Source: Vitreimonas flagellata
GTDB taxonomy: Bacteria > Pseudomonadota > Alphaproteobacteria > Caulobacterales > Aquidulcibacteraceae
Assembly: GCF_004634425.1 (NCBI RefSeq)
Contig: NZ_SBJL01000001.1
Span: 283,001 to 347,000, forward strand
Direction of reading: 5' to 3'
Length of the DNA: 64,000 nt
Position numbers and translations under genes: made by a program. The notes under the pieces were generated by a model that saw nothing but the letters and a program-made list of their open reading frames with translations, did not search any database and was not told the origin of the DNA. Positions 16,042-25,418 of the stretch are shown in pieces. The number at the start of each line of letters is the position of its first letter. The first letter of the stretch is position 1.

Positions 16042-16932
16042 CTAAAAGGCGTCCTTGGACGTCTTCACAATCCACGCATCTGCCAGGCGGCGGAAGCCGG
16101 CTTGGTCGATCTCTTCGGCGCGTGCGGTGGGGGTGATGTCGGCCGCGCGAAGCAAGTCTTCGGCGTCAGGCGTGAGTGAACGCAACGCGGCGCGGAGCAT
16201 TTTGCGGCGTTGGCCGAATGCGGCGCCCGTCACGCGTTCGAGCGCGTCGAGATGCGGATAGGGATCGGCGAGGTCTGTAAGGCGGACGATTGCCGAAGCG
16301 ATCTTAGGCGGCGGCGTGAACGCGCGCGCGGGCACGGTGAATTCGAGACGGCAATGGCAGCGCGCTTGCGCGAGCACGGCGAGGCGCCCGTACGCATCGC
16401 TGCCGGGTTTGGCGACGATGCGTTGAGCGACTTCTTTCTGGAACATGAGAGTCATGTCGCCGCGCCATGCGCCGGCTTTGAGCCATTTCACAAGCAGAGG
16501 CGTGCCGACATTGTAGGGGAGATTGGAGACCACGCTTGCGCACGCACCCCTCCCACTCGCTTCGCTCGCGACCTCCCCCGCTAGCGTGGGAGAAGCCAGC
16601 AGCGTCGCTTCTTCGACGTTGAGCGCGTCGCCTTGAACGATTTGGAGTTTGCCTTCGCTCCATTCGATCAAGGGTTCCAGCAACGGGGCGAAGCGGGGGT
16701 CTTTTTCGATAACGATCAGCGGATCGGCGCCGGCTTCGAGCAGGGCGCGCGTGAGGCCGCCGGGGCCGGGCCCGATTTCTATCACAGGCTTGCCGACGAT
16801 GTCGCCCGCTGTCTTGGCGATGCGGCGCGTGATGTTGAGGTCGAGCAGGAAGTGCTGGCCGAGGCCCTTATTGGCCCACAAGCCATGCGCTTCAAGTTCG
16901 CCGCGCAATGTCGGCAGATCGTCGGCGTTCAT
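16042..16932 (-). CDS. rsmA: 16S rRNA (adenine1518/1519-N6)-dimethyltransferase
   Basis: Dimethylates two adjacent adenines in helix 45 of 16S rRNA during late 30S assembly. The 296-residue protein has the SAM-binding GQHFLLDLNITRRI and EIGPGPGGLTRALLEAGA motifs, acidic VIEKDPRF, and the catalytic NLPYN motif. Between GDALNVEEATLL and SVVSNLPYN lies an extra stretch of about 17-20 residues (ASPTLAGEVASEASGRGAC) encoded by a palindromic repeat; relatives lack it. The C-terminal domain is normal (GQRRKMLRAALRSL). The ATG at 16932 overlaps the pdxA stop (ATGA), so translation is probably coupled to pdxA. Confidence 0.95.
   Translation of the reverse strand: MNADDLPTLRGELEAHGLWANKGLGQHFLLDLNITRRIAKTAGDIVGKPVIEIGPGPGGLTRALLEAGADPLIVIEKDPRFAPLLEPLIEWSEGKLQIVQGDALNVEEATLLASPTLAGEVASEASGRGACASVVSNLPYNVGTPLLVKWLKAGAWRGDMTLMFQKEVAQRIVAKPGSDAYGRLAVLAQARCHCRLEFTVPARAFTPPPKIASAIVRLTDLADPYPHLDALERVTGAAFGQRRKMLRAALRSLTPDAEDLLRAADITPTARAEEIDQAGFRRLADAWIVKTSKDAF
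16545..16595. repeat. Dispersed palindromic repeat, copy 4, in frame inside rsmA
   Basis: On the minus strand this reads CTCCCACGCTAGCGGGGGAG followed by CGCGAGCGAAGCGAGTGGGAGGGG, the same element as copy 2 at 10866. The segment is 51 bases, 17 codons, and is read through without a stop, adding an Ala/Gly/Ser/Glu-rich loop just before the NLPYN motif. A length divisible by three is consistent with selection for an in-frame copy. Confidence 0.8.
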
Positions 16933-17933
16933 GATTGCGCGCGCCGCTCGGCCATTTGCCACGCCATCTGCAATGCTGCGCGGAAGCTATCTGCGCGCGC
17001 GATGCCTTTGCCTGCAATGTCGAAGCCGGTGCCGTGATCGGGCGAGGTGCGGATGATGGGCAGGCCGAGCGACACGTTCACGCCGTCCCAGAAATGCAGC
17101 GTCTTGATCGGGATGAGGCCCTGGTCGTGATAGAGCGCGATGACCGCGTCGTAGCTTTTGCGCGCTTCTTCGTGGAAGAGCGCGTCTGCTGAGCGGGCGT
17201 TGCTGATGTCGACGCCCTCACCGCGGAGTTGTTCGGCGGCGGGGTTAATGATCTCGATTTCCTCGCGGCCGATATGGCCGTCTTCACCAGCGTGCGGATT
17301 CAGTCCGCAGAGTGCGATGCGTGGCGAGGCAATGCCGAAATCGCGGCGCAGCGCTTCAGCGACGACACGCGCGGTGTGCGTGATCTGATCGCGAGTGAGC
17401 GCGGCCGGCACGTCTTTCAGCGGCGTGTGGATGGTGGCGAGCGCGACTTTGAGTGAGGCGCCCGCGAGCATCATCACCGGGCCGCGCGTGTGCACCCACG
17501 CATCGTTGGCGGTGAGATGCGCGACGAACTCAGTGTGCCCCGGGAAGCCGAAATCGGCCGTGTGCAGAACAGATTTCGCGATCGGCAGCGTGACGAGCCC
17601 ACTTGCGACGCCCGCGCGTGCGGCCGCTACACCGCTCTCGATGGCGGCGATGGTGGCGTTGGCGTTGACCGGATCCGGCTCGCCGGGCGTTTCCTCGATC
17701 GCGATGGATGTTTGCAGAACGCAGAGCGCGTCACCTGCGTCGGCGTCAGCCGCGTCCGCAATGACGCGAAGTGCGGGTTTCGGCACTCCAAGGCGCGCGC
17801 TTGCACGCTCAAACGCGCCAGCGTCGCCCACCAGGAAGAAGGGCGGCGCGCCTTGGCGCTCGGCCCACACCCGCGCGGCCAGTTCGAGGCCGATCCCCGC
17901 GGGATCGCCCATCGAAACGGCGAGTGGCTTCAT
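16929..17933 (-). CDS. pdxA: 4-hydroxythreonine-4-phosphate dehydrogenase
   Basis: An NAD-dependent enzyme of pyridoxal 5'-phosphate synthesis. The 334-residue protein starts KPLAVSMGDPAGIGLELA, the family N-terminal signature. The metal ligands lie in FPGHTEFVAHL, the DAVIALYHDQGLIPIKTL segment and the terminal GLPIIRTSPDHGTGFDIAGKG. CGLNPHAGEDG, another hallmark, is present. Length and motifs are normal. The stop overlaps the rsmA start, and the gene follows the SurA-type gene by four bases, giving the common alphaproteobacterial surA-pdxA-rsmA order. Confidence 0.97.
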   Translation of the reverse strand: MKPLAVSMGDPAGIGLELAARVWAERQGAPPFFLVGDAGAFERASARLGVPKPALRVIADAADADAGDALCVLQTSIAIEETPGEPDPVNANATIAAIESGVAAARAGVASGLVTLPIAKSVLHTADFGFPGHTEFVAHLTANDAWVHTRGPVMMLAGASLKVALATIHTPLKDVPAALTRDQITHTARVVAEALRRDFGIASPRIALCGLNPHAGEDGHIGREEIEIINPAAEQLRGEGVDISNARSADALFHEEARKSYDAVIALYHDQGLIPIKTLHFWDGVNVSLGLPIIRTSPDHGTGFDIAGKGIARADSFRAALQMAWQMAERRAQS

Positions 17934-17937
17934 GAGA

Positions 17938-19173
17938 TTATTGCCGGGTGATGATCGTCGCTTCGCGGCGCAGGTTGCGCAGGTAGCGATCGGCCAACAT
18001 CGTCAGCTCTTGTTCGCGCAGGCGTGCGGAAATTTCTTCACGGCTCGGCATGCCCGCGCCGCCGGTCTCGCGCGCGCAGACGATGATGATATTCACTTGA
18101 TCGCCATCGATGACGATCGGCGAAGCGCGGCCGCTCTGGACGCTCGCTACGCGATCGCGGATCGCCGGCGACAGCTCGGATTCTTGCGTTTGGCCAAGGT
18201 CGAGGAGCGTCGCGCCTTCGACGGTAGCGACCTCGCGCTCCAAATTGCCGCAACCGTCGATGCGGCGTTGAACGCGCTCAAGCGCGTTCTGGCGAGCCGC
18301 GGGTGCAGTGATCTGGCGAAGTGCGGCAATCGTTGTCGCGCCTGTTGGCGCGCCGGCGCGCCGGTCGCGCATGGCGATGATGTAAACACCGTTCTGCGTA
18401 CGCACGGGCAGTGAAACTTGCCCTTGTTGTAGTCGTTCTGCAATCGGCTGCAGTTCCGGGGCCAATTCGGGTGCTGCGATCCAGCCGATGTCGCCGCCGG
18501 CTGCCGCCGATGGCGATTGCGAGAATTGACGCGCAACCATTGGGAACGGCGCGCCGCGTTGCATCTGCTCGAGCAGGCGCATCGCGCCTTGTTCCATTTC
18601 GGCGAACTCGGCTTCGGTCTCCGCCGGCAAAAAAATCTCTGAGAGTTGATATTGCGGACGGGTGGCGTTGGCGGCGATGCGCTGCTGGGTCTCCGTCACC
18701 TCGACTTGAGATACGCGCACGCGCGAGCCGTACATGCCCGACATCAAACGCTGCCAAGCCATGTCCGCCTGGATTTGCGCGCGTAGTGTGGTGATCGATA
18801 CGCCGGCCTGCGCGAGCTGCTGAACAAAGCCGTCGAGCGTGGTTTCATTCTGCTGAGCGATATCGGCGAGGCGGCGATCAATTTGGTTCGCATCGATGGT
18901 GACCTCAAAGCGCGCGGCTTCTTCGATCTGCAGGCTCTCGTCGATCAGATCGCGCAGCGCTTGGGCGCGGGCGCGTTGCTGCAATTCCGGTGTCGATTGT
19001 ACGCCGGCGGAAACGAGCAGCAGGTTCGCGCGCTGACGCACGTCGAAGGTGGAGATTACGCGGTCGTTGACGATAGCCGCGACGCCTTCTGCGTTCTGGG
19101 CGGTCGCAACAGGAACAGTCGCGCAAAGCGCCGCAGCCAGAGCCGCCGCAGCCGATACGTGCTTCCAGTTCAT
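17938..19173 (-). CDS. surA: SurA-type periplasmic chaperone / peptidyl-prolyl isomerase
   Basis: Assists folding and delivery of outer-membrane proteins. The 411-residue product has a signal peptide (about residues 1-25, ending TAQ) and a SurA N-terminal helical domain beginning AAIVNDRVISTFDV. A single parvulin domain follows at roughly 172-275: YQLSEIFLPAE, FSQSPSAAAGGDIGW, LPVRTQNGVYIIAM. E. coli SurA has two parvulin domains; one is usual in this class. A C-terminal helical part follows. The ATG at 19173 was chosen because longer in-frame sequence overlaps lptD and lacks similarity. It lies 17 bases after lptD, consistent with joint work in LptD assembly. Confidence 0.9.
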   Translation of the reverse strand: MNWKHVSAAAALAAALCATVPVATAQNAEGVAAIVNDRVISTFDVRQRANLLLVSAGVQSTPELQQRARAQALRDLIDESLQIEEAARFEVTIDANQIDRRLADIAQQNETTLDGFVQQLAQAGVSITTLRAQIQADMAWQRLMSGMYGSRVRVSQVEVTETQQRIAANATRPQYQLSEIFLPAETEAEFAEMEQGAMRLLEQMQRGAPFPMVARQFSQSPSAAAGGDIGWIAAPELAPELQPIAERLQQGQVSLPVRTQNGVYIIAMRDRRAGAPTGATTIAALRQITAPAARQNALERVQRRIDGCGNLEREVATVEGATLLDLGQTQESELSPAIRDRVASVQSGRASPIVIDGDQVNIIIVCARETGGAGMPSREEISARLREQELTMLADRYLRNLRREATIITRQ

Positions 19174-19190
19174 ACTCAATTCGCTCCGCC

Positions 19191-21440
19191 TCAGCTTCCG
19201 CCTAGGACGCCCAGCGAGCGCAATCCGATCCGGATTTGCACGCCCTCGTCTGGGCCGATGGTCCCGCGCTGGGTTTCCGTGCGGGTGTAGGAAATCTCGA
19301 AGAACGTGCAATCGTCCTCGTAAATTGCGCGGATGTCCTGACGCAGATTTATGTCTGAATCTAGGTCGCGGGTCAGGCCTGCCTGCATTCTCCAACCGCG
19401 GGCGAGATCCATCCCGACTTCGCCTGAGACTTCGCGGCTGGGGTCGGTCGGGTCGAGCAGGAGCGTCTCGTCCGTTTCGTAATAGCGCACCGCACCATAG
19501 AATCGACCTACGGCGCCGCGAACGCGGGCGTCCACGCGCTGCACTTCCAAGGTCTCGTCTTCGAGACGAATGCGGCCTTCGGCGGCGAAATTCCGGCCAA
19601 GATCGACTTGGCCTGCGGCGACCCAATCTGAGGTCTCGCTGGCGAGGTTGTTGGCTTCGGTAAAGCCGGGCGCTTGTTCCTCGCGCCAACGGCGGCCGAC
19701 GATAATCGAGGCGCTTTCGCCAGTGTGGGCGCGGGCGGTGGCGCGGACGCCGACGCTGACGCGCGGACCGGGCTCCCAGAGGTCGTAATTGGGCGCAGCA
19801 TTCGGGCGGAAGAGGTTGGTGTCGTCCAATTCGAAGGCGAGGCTGTCTTCGTTGACGATGCGCGGATCATCGGCGTCTTCGCTGGCGATGGCGGCCATGA
19901 CAACAGGCTCGACGATCATGTCGAAGCGTTCGCCGGGGCGCATGAACGGCCAGCTGATTTCAGCGCCGGCCAAGCCCAGGCCGCGCGTGAAGGTCTCGTA
20001 TTCGTCTGCTGAGGTCTCGACGGAGAACACATCCCCGCGCGCTTCCGCGAACGGGCTGAACACCATGCCCGGGCCGAAGATGGCGTCTCGGCGCCAGCTG
20101 GCGCCGAGCGACAAGCGTCCGTCATTGCCGCGGAACGGCCCTACGCCGTCATCGTCGCGACGTAGAGCGGCGAGGTTGGCGTTCAGACGAATTTGGCCGT
20201 CGAAGATCGGGTCTTGGAGCACGTGCTCGGTCTGCGCGTATGGCAGGATGAGCGGCAGCAATTCGGAATTGTCGTCCTCGCGCAGGCCTTGGAAGTTCAC
20301 GAACGCGATGGAGCTGTAGAAATTGCGGTCCTGACCGATGGCATAGACTTGCGAAATCAGGCGTGTATCGCGGCCGATATAGGGGCCGCGGCGTTCGCCG
20401 GCGCCGTCGATGTCGTAGCGACGAAGATATTCGTCGTCATAGGCGTTCTCGACGCCGAAACCCCACATCCAATCTTCGTTGACGCGGAATTCGCCGTTGG
20501 CGAACACGCTGTAGCGGAAGAGGTCTTCGCCGAAGCGTTCGCCGTTGCCGTTGAAGAGTTCTTCTTGTGTGAACGTGGTGTCGATCGAGAGATCGCCGGA
20601 CCAGAAGCGCTGGCGATAATCGAGGCCGGCGAGTGGATTGACGTTGCCATGCAGACGCAACGTCGCCGTCAAATCCTGCGAGTCTGAGATCGCCCAATAA
20701 TAAGGCTGACTATAGAAAGTGCCAAGGCGGCGGTTGCGGCCGATGTTTGGTGGCAAGAAGCCCGACGCACGACCGACGCTCGGGTCCGGGTGCGCGATGA
20801 ACGGCAGATAGAGCACCGGGATGCCGACGACTTCGAGTACGGCGCCTTGGTAAGAGATCGTGCGTGTGTCGCGGTTCTGCACGGCGCGACGGGCGCGCAG
20901 GCTCCAGGTCGGCGGTTGATCGCCGGTCTCGCAGACGGGGCAGCTTGTATAGATGACGTGCTGAAGTTCGCTGGCGCCTTCGCCGCGGCGGATGGCTGCG
21001 CGTGCGGCGAGTGTGGAACCTTCGCCCAAGCGCGCGCGCAATTCGTTGGCGGCGCCGACATTCATCGCTTCGTCGGCTTCGACCGCGTCGGCGTAGGTGA
21101 CCGAGCCGTCCTCGAGCACGATCTGCACGTTGCCGATGGCGCGGATCACGCCGGTGTCGAGGTTGTAAACGAGTTGGTCGGCGCGCAGCGTGCGGCCTTG
21201 GTAGCGGACCTGGACATCGCCCTGGGCAGTGACGGTGCGCGCGGCATCGTCGTTCAGGACTTCGTCGGCCTCAAGCAGGACGTTTTCGCTGGGGGCGGCG
21301 GTGACGGGGTCGGTGGACGGGGTCTGCGCGATGGCGACCGTGCTGACGCTCATGGCCAGCGCCGCCGCAAGCGCGGCGAGCCCGAACGGCGCGCGCTCGG
21401 CCGATCTGTAGGCCATCTCCCCCGAACGGCGCATCCGCAT
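19191..21440 (-). CDS. lptD: LPS assembly protein LptD
   Basis: The outer-membrane beta-barrel that inserts lipopolysaccharide into the outer leaflet with LptE. The 749-residue protein has a signal peptide ending near IAQ. It then has an N-terminal OstA/LptA-like jellyroll (VLLEADEVLNDDAARTVTAQGDVQVRYQG, VIRAIGNVQI). Next comes the LptD domain start YTSCPVCETGDQPPTW, whose cysteines are candidates for the interdomain disulphide. The long remainder is rich in alternating aromatic strands, and the C-terminus falls in an ISYTRTETQRG-type strand. Two further in-frame ATGs (21434, 21416) could be the start; GAGGG lies best for 21434. It is upstream of surA in the same run. Confidence 0.93.
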   Translation of the reverse strand: MRMRRSGEMAYRSAERAPFGLAALAAALAMSVSTVAIAQTPSTDPVTAAPSENVLLEADEVLNDDAARTVTAQGDVQVRYQGRTLRADQLVYNLDTGVIRAIGNVQIVLEDGSVTYADAVEADEAMNVGAANELRARLGEGSTLAARAAIRRGEGASELQHVIYTSCPVCETGDQPPTWSLRARRAVQNRDTRTISYQGAVLEVVGIPVLYLPFIAHPDPSVGRASGFLPPNIGRNRRLGTFYSQPYYWAISDSQDLTATLRLHGNVNPLAGLDYRQRFWSGDLSIDTTFTQEELFNGNGERFGEDLFRYSVFANGEFRVNEDWMWGFGVENAYDDEYLRRYDIDGAGERRGPYIGRDTRLISQVYAIGQDRNFYSSIAFVNFQGLREDDNSELLPLILPYAQTEHVLQDPIFDGQIRLNANLAALRRDDDGVGPFRGNDGRLSLGASWRRDAIFGPGMVFSPFAEARGDVFSVETSADEYETFTRGLGLAGAEISWPFMRPGERFDMIVEPVVMAAIASEDADDPRIVNEDSLAFELDDTNLFRPNAAPNYDLWEPGPRVSVGVRATARAHTGESASIIVGRRWREEQAPGFTEANNLASETSDWVAAGQVDLGRNFAAEGRIRLEDETLEVQRVDARVRGAVGRFYGAVRYYETDETLLLDPTDPSREVSGEVGMDLARGWRMQAGLTRDLDSDINLRQDIRAIYEDDCTFFEISYTRTETQRGTIGPDEGVQIRIGLRSLGVLGGS

Positions 21441-21539
21441 CCCTCTAGTGCGACTCCCCGAACTACCTAGCCGGCCCCGGCGCAGGGCGTCCAGCGCCCG
21501 ACGCCGCTCTGGCGAACCGTTTCGCTGCCGTGTGGCGCC

Positions 21540-22640
21540 TTAGCCGTCTTCCATGAAGGCGACCATCGCCAGGGCGACGAACATGCCGGCAACAGGCGGG
21601 CTCCAGGCGGCCACGGCGGCTGGGACCGATTGGGTCAGCGCAAAAGCGCCAGCGAGCTGGCCATAGAAGAAGAGGAAGAGGCCCGTCCCCACCCCTGCCG
21701 CGCCCCAGCGGGCCATGTTCCCAAGGCGCTGGAGTTGCAGCGAGAAGGCCGCACCGAGGCCCGCCATCACCGCAAGCAGCAGTGGATAAGCCAGGAGGCT
21801 CTGCCATTTCAGTTCGTAACGCGTGGGCGCGAAGCCGGCTACGCGGGCGTCATGGATGAAGCTCGGCAGCGCCCAGAACGAAAGCGTCGCCGGCGTGACG
21901 AAGCGATTGATCAGCTCGGCGGAGTCGAGGGTGGTCGGGATCGCCAAATGCGCAGCCGGCACCGGGCGAGCGCCTGGGGTGGCTTCGACCAAATCTGTGA
22001 GCTGCCAGAAGCCAGGGCGAAGCTCTGCGGTCGCGGCGCGGATGCGGCGGGTGAAGCGCAGGGCCTCAGAGCGGTTTTCGAAGAAGATGAAAGTGACGCC
22101 CTGCAGCACTGTGCCGCTGTCGTCGACGCCTTCAGCGTGGATGACGACTTGGCCTTCGCGATCGCCTTGGCGAATCCAGACGCCGTTGGTGCCGGAGCGG
22201 AAATTCTGCGCCTGCATTGCGGTGTCGCGGCCGGTTTCAAATTCTTGATAGAGCCGCGCGCCGAGCGGATTGAGCGCGGTGACGGTGATCAAGCCGATGA
22301 CGATGCCGACGAGCGCGGCGGGCATGAGGAAGCGCCATGCCGAAACGCCGGCCGCGCGCATAGCGACGAGTTCGCTGGAGCGGTTGAGGCCGATGATGGC
22401 CATCATCGTGCCGGCGAGAATGATGAAGGGCAGCGTCTGCTCGATCAGCATCGGCGTTTTGAGTAGCGTCAGGTGCAGTGCTTCGGGAATGCTGAGCTCG
22501 GTGCGATTGCCGACCGTACGCATCTGCTCGACCATGTCGATGAGCAGGATGGCTGCGAGCACGGCGAACATGACCACGCCGACGCCGGAGAAGATGCGGC
22601 GCGTCACGTAACCGCCGAGGCGCGAGAACAAGAAGCTCAT
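21540..22640 (-). CDS. lptG: LPS export permease LptG
   Basis: One of two inner-membrane subunits of the LptB2FG transporter that extracts lipopolysaccharide. The 366-residue YjgP/YjgQ family protein has an N-terminal pair of membrane helices (GYVTRRIFSGVGVVMFAVLAAILL). It has the coupling segment around LPFIILAGTMMAIIGLNRSSELVAMRAAGVS, a periplasmic beta-jellyroll (about 135-255), and C-terminal helices (LLAVMAGLGAAFSLQL, GLFLFFYGQLAGAFALTQS). It was called LptG rather than LptF because it is second of the overlapping pair and is shorter in the jellyroll. Its start overlaps the lptF stop by four bases. Confidence 0.93.
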   Translation of the reverse strand: MSFLFSRLGGYVTRRIFSGVGVVMFAVLAAILLIDMVEQMRTVGNRTELSIPEALHLTLLKTPMLIEQTLPFIILAGTMMAIIGLNRSSELVAMRAAGVSAWRFLMPAALVGIVIGLITVTALNPLGARLYQEFETGRDTAMQAQNFRSGTNGVWIRQGDREGQVVIHAEGVDDSGTVLQGVTFIFFENRSEALRFTRRIRAATAELRPGFWQLTDLVEATPGARPVPAAHLAIPTTLDSAELINRFVTPATLSFWALPSFIHDARVAGFAPTRYELKWQSLLAYPLLLAVMAGLGAAFSLQLQRLGNMARWGAAGVGTGLFLFFYGQLAGAFALTQSVPAAVAAWSPPVAGMFVALAMVAFMEDG

Positions 22641-23767
22641 GCTGCGTTCTCCGAGAGCACGGAGGGGCCAATCGAGTGGCGTTTCTTGCGTGAACCTTTG
22701 CCATTCAGCATGCCGCTGGCGATCAGGATGACGAGCAGCGGCATAGCGTATTGCAGTACGTTGAGTTCGGGGTCGTCAGCGCCGGCCGATTGCAGACCGA
22801 GCGACAAAAGCCGGATAAACAAGGCGATCCCGGAAGCGATCGCGATGCGGCGTCCGTAACCGCCGCGACGGAAATCGCCGACCAGCACGCCGGCCAGCGC
22901 CACGAAGGCCAGTGCAATGTTCAGCAGCGGTGACGAAAGCCGTGCGTGCGCTTCAGCGGCGAAAGAGTCGGTGTTGTTCTGGTCGTAGTGCGCGGTGCGA
23001 TCCGGGAAGAAGAGTTCGTAGAGCGTGCGATCCGAGGGCTTCAGATAGAAGAGGTCGGGTTCGTCCATCACCTCGCCCATCTGCAAAACATAGCGATCGA
23101 AATCGAGCACATCGACCGTGCCGTCTTCGGATTGACGCTGCACCTGGCCGTCGCGCAGCACCATGGCGGGGCGGCCTTCGAGCGTGACGATCGCGCCGGC
23201 GCGCGCGGTGTAGGTGATCGGAAATTCCTGGCGCGCGTCATTGATGAGCACGTCGCGCAACTCGCCGCTGCCGCCGCGCTCGCGGGCGTAGAGCGTGAGA
23301 TCTTCGCTGGGATAGGTGAAGGCGCCTTCTTCGATTAGGCTTGACGCGATGTCGGTGCGCAAATCGTAGAGCACTTCGCGCCGTTCCGCGAACGCTAGCG
23401 GCTGGATGATGACGTTGATCGCGAGGTGCACGAGCGCGGCGAGCACCGCGAGTTGAATGATCGGGCGCGCGATGCGCTGCCGCGAAACGCCTGCGCCATA
23501 CATGACCGCGATCTCGCTGTCGGTCTGCATCCGGTTCACGGAATAGATGACGGCAATGAATACCGCGATCGGCAGGATGAGCGAGATGAGCTGCGGCAAC
23601 GCGAGCACCACGACCCAAGCGAAGGCGAGGCCCGCGCGGCGGTTGGTGACGATGATGTCGAGCTGGTTCAGGCCCTGAGTCAGAATGGCGATCGCCGCCA
23701 GCGCGCCGAGGATGGCGAGCAGCGGGCCCAGGGCTTGGCGGAAAACATAGGCCGAGAAGGTGTTCAT
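22637..23767 (-). CDS. lptF: LPS export permease LptF
   Basis: The partner permease of LptG in the LptB2FG exporter. The 376-residue protein begins MNTFSAYVFRQALGPLLAILGALAAIAILTQGLNQLD. It has LPQLISLILPIAVFIAVIYSVNRMQTDSEIAVMYGAGVS, the typical LptF cytosolic coupling region. A periplasmic jellyroll follows, then the C-terminal helices (LLNIALAFVALAGVLVGDFRRGGYGRR). It overlaps lptG (ATGA) and is divergent from pepA, with a 160-base gap that must contain both promoters. lptB and lptC are not in the window. Confidence 0.93.
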   Translation of the reverse strand: MNTFSAYVFRQALGPLLAILGALAAIAILTQGLNQLDIIVTNRRAGLAFAWVVVLALPQLISLILPIAVFIAVIYSVNRMQTDSEIAVMYGAGVSRQRIARPIIQLAVLAALVHLAINVIIQPLAFAERREVLYDLRTDIASSLIEEGAFTYPSEDLTLYARERGGSGELRDVLINDARQEFPITYTARAGAIVTLEGRPAMVLRDGQVQRQSEDGTVDVLDFDRYVLQMGEVMDEPDLFYLKPSDRTLYELFFPDRTAHYDQNNTDSFAAEAHARLSSPLLNIALAFVALAGVLVGDFRRGGYGRRIAIASGIALFIRLLSLGLQSAGADDPELNVLQYAMPLLVILIASGMLNGKGSRKKRHSIGPSVLSENAA

Positions 23768-23927
23768 GCCGCTCCCTGGGACCGGGCGTCGCCCGGCTGA
23801 CGTTCTGCTTCCCTAGCCGCGCCGGCCAGCTTTTCAATTGCTTCGGGCATGGCTACCACTGCGCCGACCGAGGTTGAAGCGGGGCCGTGGGCTCCATCGA
23901 CCCCCGACATCTTCCCCAGGGGACTTT

Positions 23928-25418
23928 ATGGACATCCGATTTGTGACCGCCGGGAGCGGCGAGGTTGTGGCGGTTATGGCGGCCGAGGGCGGCGAACTCT
24001 TAGCGGCCGGCAAGGCGCTGGATAGCGCCAGCGGCGGTCGTATCGCCAAGGCAATGAAGGCGGCGGGCTTCAAGGGCGGCGCGGGCCAGTTGGTCGACGT
24101 GCTGGCGCCGGATGGTGTGGATTTCGCGCGCGTGCTGGTGATCGGCGTCGGCAAGGCCGAAGCGGCGGACGGCATGGGCGTCGAGCGCTGGGCTGGGCAC
24201 GCGGTGAAGCGCACGCTGACAGCTGTGGAGAAATTAGTGCTGCAGCCGGACGCGCTGCCGAGCGTGGCGATCGCGGAAGCGGGCGCACATGCCGCGATGG
24301 GCGCGCGCCTCGCCTCCTACCGCTTCGACACCTACCGCACCAAGTTGAAGCCGGATCAGAAGCCGGCGCTGAAGGCCGTGGAAATCGTGTTGGAGCACAC
24401 GGCCGCCGCCAAGGCGCGTGCGGAAGTGGATTCCGCGATCGTGAACGGCGTGTTCTTCGCGCGCGATCTCGTGAGCGAGCCCCCGAACGTGCTCTATCCG
24501 GAAAGCTTCGCCGAACGCTTGCGCGATCTGGAGACGATCGGCGTCGAGGTCGAAATTCTTGAACCGGTGGCGATGGAAAAGCTGGGCATGGGCGCGCTTT
24601 TGGGCGTGGCGCAGGGCTCGGCGCGTCCGGCGCGGCTGGTGGCGATGAAGTGGAATGGCTCTTCGGTGAAGAAGCAAAAGCCGTTCGCCATCGTCGGCAA
24701 GGGTGTCACGTTCGATACTGGCGGCATTTCGTTGAAGCCGGGCGCCGGCATGGACGAAATGAAGGGCGACATGGGCGGCGCTGCTGCTGTTGCCGGCGCC
24801 ATGAAAGCGATCGCGCTGCGAAAGGCGAAAGCCAACGTCGTCGGCATCGTCGCGCTCGTTGAGAATATGCCAGGCTCGAACGCGCAGCGTCCGGGCGACA
24901 TCGTCAGCACGATGTCGGGCCAAACCATCGAAGTGCTGAACACCGACGCTGAAGGCCGCCTGATCCTCGCCGACGCGGTTTGGTACGCACAGGACAAATA
25001 TGAGCCAGTGGCGCTCGTCGATTTGGCGACCTTGACGGGCGCCGTGATCGTGGCGTTGGGGCACGAGCACGCAGGCATGTGTTCGAACGATGAAGATCTG
25101 GCGCACGCGATCACGAGCGCGGCCACTGCTGAGGGCGAGCCGGTGTGGCGCCTGCCGCTCAACGCCGCTTACGATAAGCTGATCGATACGCCGAACGCCG
25201 ACATGAAGAACATCGCCGGCAAGCCGGTGGCGGGTTCAATCATCGGCGCGCAATTCATTAAGCGCTTCATCAAGGACGACACGCCTTGGGCGCACCTCGA
25301 TATCGCCGGTACGGCGACGAAGGCCGGCCCCTACGATGACCCGCTCTCCCCCGCATGGGCGACGGGCTATGGCGTGCGTTTGCTGAACCGCTTGATCGCC
25401 AATAAATACGAGGATTGA
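23928..25418 (+). CDS. pepA: Leucyl aminopeptidase (M17 family)
   Basis: A cytosolic dizinc aminopeptidase that removes N-terminal residues from peptides; in E. coli it also binds DNA. The 496-residue protein has the metal/active site blocks VGKGVTFDTGGISLKPGAGMDEMKGDMGGAA (Lys, Asp and Asp ligands) and the family signature NTDAEGRLILADAVWYA. The C-terminus closes the site with WAHLDIAGTA. The N-terminal macro-like domain is present (EVVAVMAAEGGELLAAGKAL). The ATG at 23928 was chosen over an upstream frame from 23838. Its stop shares a base with the next gene start. Confidence 0.97.
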   Translation: MDIRFVTAGSGEVVAVMAAEGGELLAAGKALDSASGGRIAKAMKAAGFKGGAGQLVDVLAPDGVDFARVLVIGVGKAEAADGMGVERWAGHAVKRTLTAVEKLVLQPDALPSVAIAEAGAHAAMGARLASYRFDTYRTKLKPDQKPALKAVEIVLEHTAAAKARAEVDSAIVNGVFFARDLVSEPPNVLYPESFAERLRDLETIGVEVEILEPVAMEKLGMGALLGVAQGSARPARLVAMKWNGSSVKKQKPFAIVGKGVTFDTGGISLKPGAGMDEMKGDMGGAAAVAGAMKAIALRKAKANVVGIVALVENMPGSNAQRPGDIVSTMSGQTIEVLNTDAEGRLILADAVWYAQDKYEPVALVDLATLTGAVIVALGHEHAGMCSNDEDLAHAITSAATAEGEPVWRLPLNAAYDKLIDTPNADMKNIAGKPVAGSIIGAQFIKRFIKDDTPWAHLDIAGTATKAGPYDDPLSPAWATGYGVRLLNRLIANKYED

